14,341 nucleotides of DNA, taken from NCBI GenBank assembly GCA_002751075.1, contig NAOQ01000003.1, forward strand, positions 218,116 through 232,456, written 5' to 3'. A program made the translations under genes and the position numbers. The notes below the pieces were generated by a model, which saw only the letters and a program-made list of their open reading frames with translations, was not told where the DNA came from and ran no database searches. The DNA is from Ichthyophonus hoferi (Eukaryota > Opisthokonta > Ichthyosporea > Ichthyophonida > Ichthyophonidae). Of this stretch, positions 1-7,989 are shown piece after piece (position 1 is the first letter of the stretch; every line of letters starts with the position of its first letter).

Positions 1-65
1 CTCCTACTATATAGCCATGCTATCATAACATCCCAGTTATCTTCCTAGCTACTTACCCACCACCC

Positions 66-72
66 TACTAAC
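66..72 (+). other. Intron branch-site motif TACTAAC
   Basis: A perfect TACTAAC lies 32 nt before the 3' splice site at 103/104 and is followed by a pyrimidine-rich tract ending CCCTCAG. A similar CTAAC (930-934) precedes the acceptor at 947. These match fungal branch-point consensus and support the exon calls at 104 and 948. Positions 1-103 are therefore the end of an intron. Confidence 0.5.
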
Positions 73-103
73 TTATATACTTCCCTCTCTTCTTCTCCCT
101 CAG

Positions 104-2082
104 AGAGGTAATGACGCACTCTACAATGCCCTAGTTGATGCCAGTGCCCACTTCCTAGTCCCTTCCACTGTAGTCCTAAGCCAATTACATCAATGCTGTG
201 AGGATATCTGGATAAAAAGGGCTGCTAATAAGAGCCAAGAATCACTGATCCGTTATCGCAAAGCTGGATCCCGAGTGAATTTGTATGTGAACGTCTAATA
301 TTTTTAAAAAACTTTATCTTGTATTAGCATGGAATATATATATGTATAACTCTGATTGTATTGTTGTATTATATACTACCCTAGCCCGTGTACCGTAAAG
401 TTTCATGGTGTAGTCGGTTATCACGCTTGTCTAACACACAGGCGGTCCCCAGTTCGATCCTGGGTGAAGCCGTTTTTGGGAAATTGTATTGTGTTTTATG
501 TATTACGATAGGGTATGGTATTGTAAGTTATAACGAATTCGCTTGTTTCTGATAATATTACTACACTATATACTTAGTATTGCACATAAATGCTATAACC
601 TCTAATTCAATCATATATACATAGATACGTTACATCCATGAGTCCACCCATGGTAACCCCGGAAGCTAGATTACATGCTGTGATGGGATTGGCTGCTGCT
701 AATCTGGTAATTAATTAATGTATACTATATCCTATCTTACTATATCATATTGTATAATAATGTTATGTTGGTTTGGAAAGTATTTGTATTTGTTACTAAA
801 TATGTGTGTGTGGGTGTAGGTTTGTCTCTCTCTCTATCTCCTATTTGGTTTAATACAGGATAAGATGCTATCAATATGGCATACATATATGTATGTGTGT
901 GTGTGTGGTGGTGTAAGAGGGTATACCCGCTAACCCTCTCTCTGCAGGGTAATGATGCTATCAACATGGTCCGTTCCTTTGTTACCACTCAGAGGATACC
1001 CCAGGAGGAAGCTGCTCATCTCTTTCAAATGATATTAGAAAGTAGGGGCCAATCTACTGTCTCCATTATAGTATTATAATTGTGATTATTGGATTTTCGT
1101 ATTATTAAGTTTATTATTATTGCTATTATTATTATTATTATTATTGTTTATACAGCCCCTGTCCCTACCTCACCTGTATATTTATATTATGTGTGCATAT
1201 GAACATACGCATATACCACTATTATACTACCTAACTAGCCAATCACTGTAGACTCCTGTCCATATTAACCATTAATCATTAATCATTAAAAATAATCCAA
1301 CAGGAGTCGATATCGGCCAAGTGATAAAAATGGCCCTTCAACCAGGTGTTGAGGAACAGTTTTTGCGCAAGTTCTTATTGGACGGTAACAATGGGGTATG
1401 TGTTATATACTTGAGATTAAACCCATTACTATTTAGCATTAAAAGAGATTTGTCTTGTTGCATTGCAGACGAAAAATGGTGGGGAAAAAAAATTGAAGTT
1501 CTAAAAATTGGTAAGAACAATGCTATAGAGCCTAGGGTGCATGGTTCCTTGCCGTCATCCTAGTTATATACTTGGCCTAAATTTAGGTCATCGGCCGATT
1601 GATTTAATATTAAAATTTTAAATTAGCTAGTAGAAAATGCAATTTAGATTTTATCACTAAATAATTTCAAAAAAAATAGAAAATAAACAAAGTTTAATAT
1701 GAATGTATAAGGTTAGAACTATGGTGTATTGCAGTGTAATTGGATATTTGGTTTTAATTAGATATAAGTAAATCATTCAGACTATTGGTAGAGTGAAAGT
1801 TTAATCCCATTTTGTGATTAACTATGTGAATAGATGTAATTTTGACGTTGACTAATCAAACCATAATTACTATTTAAATTTTAGTACATATTAAACAGGG
1901 AAACGATATGGAAAAGTCTTTTGGAATAGAAAAGAGGTATAGAATATACTATGATATTAAATTTTAACGCTCCTATCACAGCATCTACTGGCCCTTTACT
2001 ATCTTCAGCGTGGTAGACTACAGGAAGCCGAGAGAGCAACACAGATCTATTCAAGGTACTATAATAAGAAAGAAGGAAAGAA

Positions 2083-2117
<35 letters not shown>

Positions 2118-3543
2118 AATATATGCCTGTGGTACTGTGCCTTGGGTTTATGTTATACTAATAGTTTTATGTGTTATATTACATTGTATTATAGTGTAGT
2201 ACATTATATTGCATTGTAGTGTGTTATATTATATTACATATTTACTGCATATGCACAATGAATACTAATAATTATACGCAAGATACATTAATGACAAATA
2301 TATATTCCTGTTATATTGTCTTGCTGACGTACTTGTTTTTGACTTGGTTGACTGTGAAGTAATTGGTTGTTAGATAACCATACATATACTGGATAAAATA
2401 TCTAGAGGATATCAGCCAGGGCCACTGTGGAACTGCAACCCACAGTAATCCCCTCATTAACTTGACTATCTAATTACCTAATTAGTTAATTAATGTTCCT
2501 AATTACTTAATTAATCTAATTACATCCACGCATACTCAACCCTTCTGAGCATATGGTATTACCTCGTGCCAACCCTAATTAACTCTAACTAATGGTAATT
2601 AACTGTTATGATCTCTAATCAATTATTATTAAGTGGGCTCCGTTATGTATAACATTATCATTACTAAAATATTACTAATGATACAATGCATTACCTGTTA
2701 TAAATTATCATTATTTCTAATGAACTACAATTAGAATTAATTGTAATTAAGCTTTGCTTGAATCTCTAGCTGTTTTTTTATATAAAAAAATGGTTTTAAT
2801 TGGCCCACTCTCTTTGTGATGTTATTACTACTGTGTATATATTAGGCCATATCGATCCTTAGACATCCAATCATAATAATGCACTATAATTACTTCTAAG
2901 TATCCGGAATTATTGTTAAGCTTTACGCGAATAACTAAGTTTTCTTTAAAATGGTTTTAACTGGCCACCCTGTATTAATTTCTATATTAAGTTCTATTAA
3001 ATTTTTATATCCAATTATAATAGTTCCCAGAGTGATCTGCAATATCAACTTGAGACCCAATCAAAAGGGTCACAAATCACGCATCTATTATCACGGGCAA
3101 TGAGAACACAGCCTGATCTCTCATCCAGCCGTTGCTATTGGCCTAATACTGAGCCTAATATAATATCACCGGTAGGTATGTGTGCATATGTGTACGTATG
3201 TATGTACAATAGTATATGAGTATGTAGATATGATAATCTATCTACTCGGTCTACAAATCTATATATAATTTTATTTATTCTTAGCCTGCGCTAACTATTG
3301 GCCTATACAGTCAACCCCATCCAATCTCAGTAAAGTAGATAACGATGTAGTGGCTCTTTTACACCGCTCTATCCTGGGAAGGTAGATGACGTCATGGTTT
3401 ATTATATGTGTGTGTATGTATTGTTTGTATTGTATTGTATATATTAGATTATATATACTATATTTTGTGATACTATGCTCTACCATTCAACTATTCAAGT
3501 TCATGTGTGCATATATATATGTTTAATGTTTGATAGTCATTAG

Positions 3544-3574
<31 letters not shown>

Positions 3575-4913
3575 CCAGTTGCCAATAGGATATATTGTAT
3601 TCTAACATGTGAAATTTAATAGCTCAGTAATATTCTAGTTTTAATTATCCATCAGCTAATCATATGCTCTCGCTATAGTCTTGACGAATACGCTGAAGAG
3701 AATAAAATGGATCAACAGGAAGGTGTGTGTTTAAGTGGTGTTTATAGTATAGTGTAATGTAGTAGTGTAATATAATATAGTGTAATATAATATAGTGTAA
3801 TATAGTATAGTGTACTATGGCATAGTGTAATATAGTATAGTGTAATATGGCATAATATATTATTACTTACTTACCTACCTATACAGTTGACCCTGCCGTA
3901 GACCCGTTTAATGTCCCAATGGATATAGAGAAAAATCATGAAAGGTATGTGCGTGTAATTAGAATTTAATTTTAATATCTTTAGCTTGTAGTATATGTAT
4001 GTGTGTGTATATATGTAGTTGTACTGTTATGTATATATAAGATCTACTTAACTGGTTATGAAGTTTTAGCTATTAATATTAAATTAGATTATAGTACGAT
4101 ATGGTATATTATGTTAACTTACTCTATATTATAGTATGTTATATGATATTATATTAAAGTAAAGTGTATTATATTTTAGTCTGTTGTATTATTATCTATT
4201 TATATTCCCATATATAAGCAGTGGTACATCAATTGAAATTGCCGATGCTGTCTTGACCAATGACAATACGTTTGACCAAGATGTTGTCATGAAAGCAAAG
4301 GCTTCCTCTTCCCATTTAATTCCCTCGACTACGTTTGGGACAGTTAATTACAGCAATGATAAGGGTAGGGTTATAGTGTTATATTGTATTATACAATATT
4401 ATGCTATGTTATGTTATATTGTGTGGTGTCGTGCTGTGCTTTGCAATGCTATACTCTGTGATATTGTATTGTATGATGTTGTACTATATTTTACTATATC
4501 ATATCATTATTCTACCAACAGCTTTTTCCCGCCCTATATCTAATCTAATATGATATGCCACCTTTTCTATCCAATACACAGCTCCGCTCCTATCTATCCC
4601 TACCCAACCCCAGTTTTCATTGGCTATGGATCAGGAAGCCCCTACCGATAAGCTGCGTGCTATACAGATAGATCCGTCTGCCATGGTATAATATGTAGTC
4701 TTCCATAGTAATGTGTATGTGCGTGTGCGTGTATGTATATATGTACGTGTATAAATAATGTTAATATTGATGTTTATATTAATTTTTAATATTGTCTTTC
4801 CATAGGTTAAGAAGCGTCGCACCATAGAAGATACCTTCTCCAACCAACCAACTGGCCGCTATACTCTCAGATCTAGAGCTTTCCCCAATAGAAATGACTT
4901 ATTAGATGGTTAA
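104..4913 (+). CDS. ELYS-like nucleoporin, 3' part, multi-exon (5' end outside window)
   Basis: Exons that join in one frame: 104-282, 625-706, 948-1041, 1304-1395, 1982-2055, (2420-2444), 3031-3175, 3285-3381, 3679-3722, 3887-3944, 4222-4364, 4582-4685, 4806-4913 (TAA). All introns are GT-AG, and phases match at every junction, giving 414 visible codons. Residues 1-173 look alpha-helical. The order GNDAINMVRSF, then an EEAAHLFQMI helix, then EEQFLRKFLL followed by LLALYYLQRGR (about 152-162) matches my memory of the end of the ELYS domain, where an EQECLVKFL-type segment precedes a HHLQRA-type one. ELYS binds chromatin and recruits the Nup107-160 (Y) complex to form nuclear pores. Residues 174-414 are polar and probably disordered, with a likely nuclear localisation signal KKRR (381-384) and RYTLRSR (397-403). 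Without the microexon the next exon starts at 3024 and the frame still holds. The assignment comes from remembered family sequence, so the exon map is surer than the name. Confidence 0.5.
367..380 (+). promoter_or_regulatory. TATA-like element upstream of the tRNA
   Basis: TATTATATACTACC ends about 19 nt before the mature tRNA 5' end. Some fungi use an upstream TATA element for Pol III tRNA transcription. In DNA this AT-rich the motif alone is weak evidence; its position is what supports it. Confidence 0.5.
399..472 (+). tRNA. tRNA-Val (anticodon AAC), nested in an intron
   Basis: A full cloverleaf folds here: acceptor arm 399-405/465-471, D arm 408-424, anticodon stem 426-430/438-442 with loop CTAACAC (anticodon AAC at 433-435), five-nt variable loop, T stem 448-452/460-464 with loop TTCGATC. 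The A box and the B box (AGTTCGATCC) are intact. The only flaw is an A:C mismatch at the first acceptor pair (399/471), plus G-U wobbles. AAC decodes valine after A34-to-inosine editing. The gene lies wholly inside intron 283-624 of the ELYS-like gene on the same strand. A TATA-like stretch about 20-30 nt upstream and a T5 run just downstream suggest an independent Pol III unit. No CCA is encoded, as usual in eukaryotes. Confidence 0.5.
473..477 (+). terminator. Pol III terminator of the tRNA-Val gene
   Basis: Five T residues follow the discriminator base directly, the standard Pol III stop signal on the coding strand. It would keep tRNA transcription from running through the host intron. Confidence 0.5.
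883..910 (+). repeat. GT-rich microsatellite in intron
   Basis: A TATGT/GTGT run in intron 707-947 lies directly after the exon-like segment 859-890, and its first bases form a GTATGT donor-like sequence. Confidence 0.5.
1110..1147 (+). repeat. (ATT)n microsatellite in intron
   Basis: A run of ATT/TTA triplets with one GCT interruption lies in intron 1042-1303. Confidence 0.5.
2083..2117 (+). repeat. (AT)n(GT)n compound microsatellite in intron
   Basis: About ten AT units pass directly into about eight GT units, shortly after the donor of the intron that follows exon 1982-2055. Such tracts vary in length between isolates. Confidence 0.5.
2733..2970 (+). repeat. Diverged tandem duplication inside a long intron
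   Basis: Two copies of a roughly 70-nt block lie 161 nt apart. In each an AATTA...TTAAGCTTT segment is followed by an A/T-rich stretch and GGTTTTAA(T/C)TGGCC (2792-2805 and 2953-2966). The sequence between may be part of the duplicated unit but is too diverged to align by eye. This accounts for part of the unusually long intron between exons at 2055 and 3031. Confidence 0.5.
3547..3574 (+). repeat. (AT)n microsatellite in intron
   Basis: About fourteen AT units lie in intron 3382-3678. No other function is visible. Confidence 0.5.
3735..3860 (+). repeat. TATAGTGTAATA-type minisatellite in intron
   Basis: Imperfect repeats of a TATAGTGTAATA-like unit fill most of intron 3723-3886, leaving short unique ends for the splice sites. 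It probably expanded by slippage. Confidence 0.5.
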
Positions 4914-5022
4914 GAATCACTTGATCAAATGTGATTGGGCTGATTAAATGAATGCTTATTGGTACCTTGGAATAAGGACTGGATCTCATTGGTTTAAAAA
5001 GCTGTACTCAAGACAAGATAAT

Positions 5023-5028
5023 AATAAA
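5023..5028 (+). promoter_or_regulatory. Poly(A) signal AATAAA of the ELYS-like gene
   Basis: AATAAA lies 110 nt after the TAA at 4911-4913 in an AT-rich stretch. Its position fits the 3' end of the transcript, which would place cleavage near 5040-5060, just before the repeat block that starts around 5084. Confidence 0.5.
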
Positions 5029-5083
5029 TATATATATTGATGTACTGGTGTTAGCATTTATGTAATGGTATAATGATATGTTG

Positions 5084-5112
5084 TTATTTTATTTTATTTT
5101 ATTTTATTTTTA
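5084..5112 (+). repeat. (TTTTA)n simple repeat at the left edge of repeat copy A
   Basis: Five to six TTTTA units directly precede the first sequence recognisable as repeat family 1. The tract may mark an insertion boundary or be coincidental. Confidence 0.5.
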
Positions 5113-5630
5113 AGAGATAATCACAATACGTTATATGCCAGTATGTATGCCAACCACAGCAGCCTACCAAAGCGATGTGCGTTGGTTTTATACCACCCAA
5201 TGTTTGGTTATGTTTTATGATTGCGTTATTGATGATGGAACACGTGCATTACGTTCAATGATCCCTTGATCAATTAATTATTTGTATTATAATATAAAAT
5301 ATATTCTATGTAATTATTATCTGCTATTAACCAATATTAAATATTATTTAGCCAACATGTACAATAATAGAGAATTTATCTATCAAATTTACGTAGTAAA
5401 GATTCAAGATTTAGATTGAGATTAATTCCTGTATACCATATTATATTAGATAAATAGTTTGATTTGAATTCAGTTTTACCGCATCACATGTGTTTAGAAT
5501 GGTATAAATTAATCAGAGTGTGGTTAAGACGGGGCTTTTGGTTTGGTTTACACTATAATCCGCTACCTGGCATGCGTCATTGTCAGGGAAACGACTCAAG
5601 ATAAAAACTGTGCATATTGTGTTTACCCTA
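5105..5630 (+). repeat. Unnamed repeat family 1, copy A (3' part only)
   Basis: Sequence from about 5240 to 5450 matches 7500-7690 on the same strand, for example TTATTATCTGCTATTA and GAGATTAATT(C/T)CTGTA. Sequence from about 5250 to 5600 matches 8050-8350 on the opposite strand, including an identical 26-mer (5487-5512 against 8141-8166). The copy ends in a stem-loop: 5566-5572 pairs with 5581-5587 around the loop TGCGTCAT. The ORF portion seen in copies B and C is absent or unrecognisable, so A looks 5'-truncated. The element class is unknown; a non-LTR retrotransposon tail, a Helitron-like end or a non-autonomous derivative are all possible. Confidence 0.5.
5566..5587 (+). other. Conserved stem-loop of repeat copy A
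   Basis: CCTGGCA-TGCGTCAT-TGTCAGG forms seven pairs (one G-U) and an 8-nt loop. The sense strand of copy C has CCCGACA-TGCGTCTT-TGTCGGG. Pair 3 changes from T-A to C-G, and pair 5 from G-U to A-U, so pairing is kept while sequence drifts. Confidence 0.5.
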
Positions 5631-5904
5631 TATTATACCCTGTATTATGTTCACCTTGTAATTTACCGTATCAACAATTGAGACTGTGGTTCATGTGCAT
5701 CTGTTGGAACTCACGTCCTTAATTTAACTTATTTTAATTATCAAATGTTGTACCTACACCAGTCATCTAATCCTAATTATTTACACCGAGAAGTTAATTG
5801 TGAATTAATTTAACTAACCGCCTTTATGTTAATTACTGAATATGATACATCATTCTAAACCCAGGCTAGCTTTTCAGAGATTCACTGCAAACAACAAAGT
5901 AGCG

Positions 5905-6138
5905 CTGTGTTATTGCCATTATAGCACCCAAGCATAGTAAGGCAGGAATTCCGCCTCGTAGATAATTTTAACTACTATTAGACTATTAGACAGCTAAAGA
6001 TAAAACTACCATACACGTCCTCTCCTACATCAGACGCATCTCGACCTTCTATTGAAAGTGGATAAAAGCTAAGAGATACTTCTATACAACACCTAATTAG
6101 AACCCCCATAGCCTGTAGACAAGTCAATAGAACTATAA
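5905..6138 (+). mobile_element. Unidentified multicopy coding fragment (family 2), copy 1, broken
   Basis: This stretch aligns by eye with the minus-strand reading of about 12850-12593. Shared words include CTATTGAAAGTGGAT, ACAACACCTA, AGCCTGT and GACAAGTCA, in the same order, separated by diverged stretches and one gap of about 25 nt. The homology holds at amino-acid level (PSIESG, IQHL), so the ancestral sequence was coding. The copy is degraded and has no start codon of its own. The family is not recognised. Being dispersed and decayed, it is most likely part of a mobile or virus-derived element, and it is treated here as a fossil. Confidence 0.5.
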
Positions 6139-6173
6139 CAAATTGCTATAATATATAATTTATACTAAACATA

Positions 6174-6310
6174 ATATGATATACTACTATACTATTATAC
6201 TATTATACCATCATTCTACTATACTGTTATACTATTCTACTATAGTCCTATTATACTATTACACAGTTATACTTTCATCCTTTTATACTATACTATTCTA
6301 CTATTATCCT
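6174..6310 (+). repeat. TACTAT-type simple-sequence tract
   Basis: Imperfect repeats of ACTAT(T)ATACT-like units run for about 135 nt. Apparent open reading through it is low-complexity Tyr/Leu/Ile and is not a gene. Confidence 0.5.
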
Positions 6311-6447
6311 AGTACTATAATGGTATGTGTTAATATACTACAACAGTATTGGGGCACTGAGAGGTAGATAACTACGTGGGAAGGTTGAGACTACTAGTAG
6401 CAATAGCATAACATCTACATATGTAAAAGGATAGGAAAAATCTCTTA

Positions 6448-6541
6448 AATATAGTCCGGTGATTATTTTTATACTTACTACATATTTAGAAAAAGACATG
6501 AACACTTGAATATAGTTCATCGATTATTTACATACTTACTA
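6448..6541 (+). repeat. Short direct duplication, 61-nt period
   Basis: A 33-nt segment beginning AATATAGT and ending ATACTTACTA occurs at 6448-6480 and again at 6509-6541 with several substitutions. It is an old local duplication in an otherwise featureless AT-rich region. Confidence 0.5.
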
Positions 6542-6689
6542 TCACGCTATATGAAATTAAATAGTGACATCTGATGATCTATGAAGATATTAGTTGCTAT
6601 TTAATGTTATTATTTACAACTGGACCTTAGATCTGTGCAGTACTTAGACATTTGTGCTGCATTTTATGATATACGAATCTGGCTGGTGT

Positions 6690-6885
6690 AGACTAAGCCT
6701 CTTTACTCCATCACATATATACTTTATATCTATTATCAGTATTCTATCTAACTTATCACATATACCTGTCAACTAATTTAAATTTAAATATTCAGTCCGG
6801 AATCAAAGCAAAAAAAACCTCCATTTGAAGCGTCACGGAGGTTTACATTTTTATCTTTATTTTCTATGCAAAATTGAGTAGAATA
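6690..6885 (+). repeat. Probable copy E of repeat family 1 (3' end)
   Basis: A segment resembling copy A (TTTAC..C.CATCACAT and, about 40 nt on, TTATCAG) is followed by a perfect 8-bp hairpin, AAACCTCC (6815-6822) with GGAGGTTT (6837-6844). Its 14-nt loop contains GCGTCA, as in the loops of copies A and C. The 40 nt beyond the hairpin also resemble those after the hairpin of A (TATGCAAAATTGAGT against TGTGCATATTGTGT). The match is weaker than between A and C. A short GC-rich island with G7 and ACGCGCGCCG follows at 6912-6941. Confidence 0.5.
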
Positions 6886-7227
6886 TAAACTTAGTAGCAT
6901 TACATATGCAAGAGGGGGGGCTGGCTATGTACGCGCGCCGTTCATTTCACTACTTTATTAGCTTAAGTACAATTGAGGGTATGTTTAAGTTATTATAAGC
7001 AATATCATATTGGTCTTTGAAATTGGTCGAGGTTGGAGAATAAAGTTTATGCAATCCAATAAATATATAATATTATATTATATTGTATAGTATATGAAAA
7101 AGAACTGTGACAGATAATTTATATATTCATCTACTTCTACTATGCTCTAAAATCTAACATACTTGGACTGAGCCGATGTGCATCTTAATTACTTAGATAA
7201 ATTCATACACCACGTTTATGAACGAAA

Positions 7228-7700
7228 ATGTATGCCCAAAGCCAGTCTGGGCCCAACTTATATACTTTATTAGAGTTGGGATTAGCTAATAGACGTCCAG
7301 TAGGAATCGTTGATTACAACATAGAGGTTGTACAATCTTTAATTAATCTTGCCACATATTCAAACAATCGATATGTAACAAGAAGTGTAATGGTTCAGAA
7401 ACCAACAGTGGCAAGAGAGTCGAACTATTTCTAAACTGGAAAATATTGTAATGATACTCGACCCAATGAACAGTATGGTGTTTAAGCTGTGTGTATATAG
7501 TATACAATATGTTGGAACGTGTGTAATACATTATAATGATTCCTTATTTATCTGTTTGTATTAGAATATGGCAAGCATTCTATTTATGTGTTTATTATCT
7601 GCTATTAGCAAAATAATAGAGATTATTTATCAAATCTACGTCGAAATAAATAAGAATGAGATTAATTTCTGTAGACGATATTACTATATAGTATGTATTG
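7228..7700 (+). repeat. Repeat family 1, copy B, with a 68-codon ORF
   Basis: An ORF at 7228-7434 (68 residues, beginning MYAQSQSGPN and ending VARESNYF) is followed by about 250 nt matching copy A on the same strand. The C-terminal half of the ORF resembles the ORF of copy C (LLELGLAN against QLETGFAY; QKPTVARES against NPPFSYGLPRED), so these are remnants of the same coding sequence. A stop codon lies shortly upstream in frame, so this is either a small ORF or the last piece of a longer one. No conserved domain is recognised. The terminal stem-loop of A and C is not visible after 7700. Confidence 0.5.
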
Positions 7701-7989
7701 AAACTCTGCCTCCTCTCTAATTGAGTTTCCTTTTAAGTCTCTGACTGTAACTAACTATTTTCTATTCATTTCAACATGTTATTGTGTATTATATATATAT
7801 GTGTATGTATAAAGAAATATATGTTTTTTTCAAATCTTAACTCTGAATCCAAAAAAAAATTTGTTGTAAAATAGGCAAACATATATTCAAGATAGTTTTT
7901 AAAAGTTTTTGCTAACTGTTGAATGAAAAAATGATCTACTTTGGGTCTATGTGGCTATGATACTTCTGAGATTGGGGATGTCTCATAAA

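Noticed and set aside
740-1079. ORFs 740-988 (-) and 876-1079 (+)
   Set aside because: The first is an antisense shadow over a GT-rich microsatellite. The second is intron sequence running into the true exon 948-1041.
2010-2219. ORF 2010-2219 (+)
   Set aside because: It starts in the wrong frame inside exon 1982-2055 and continues through the AT/GT microsatellite.
3295-4543. ORFs 3295-3486 (-) and 4184-4543 (+) as separate genes
   Set aside because: The minus one is antisense to exon 3285-3381 and intron repeat. The plus one is exon 4222-4364 with flanking intron read through.
4631-4843. ORF 4631-4843 (-)
   Set aside because: It is antisense to two exons and the intron between them; its middle is low-complexity Asn/Ile and Thr/Arg.
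6176-6520. ORFs 6176-6367 (+) and 6338-6520 (-)
   Set aside because: The first is translated TACTAT simple repeat. The second covers a short tandem duplication and has no protein-like composition.
7343-7531. ORF 7343-7531 (-)
   Set aside because: It is antisense to the ORF and 3' region of repeat copy B, and nothing in it looks conserved.
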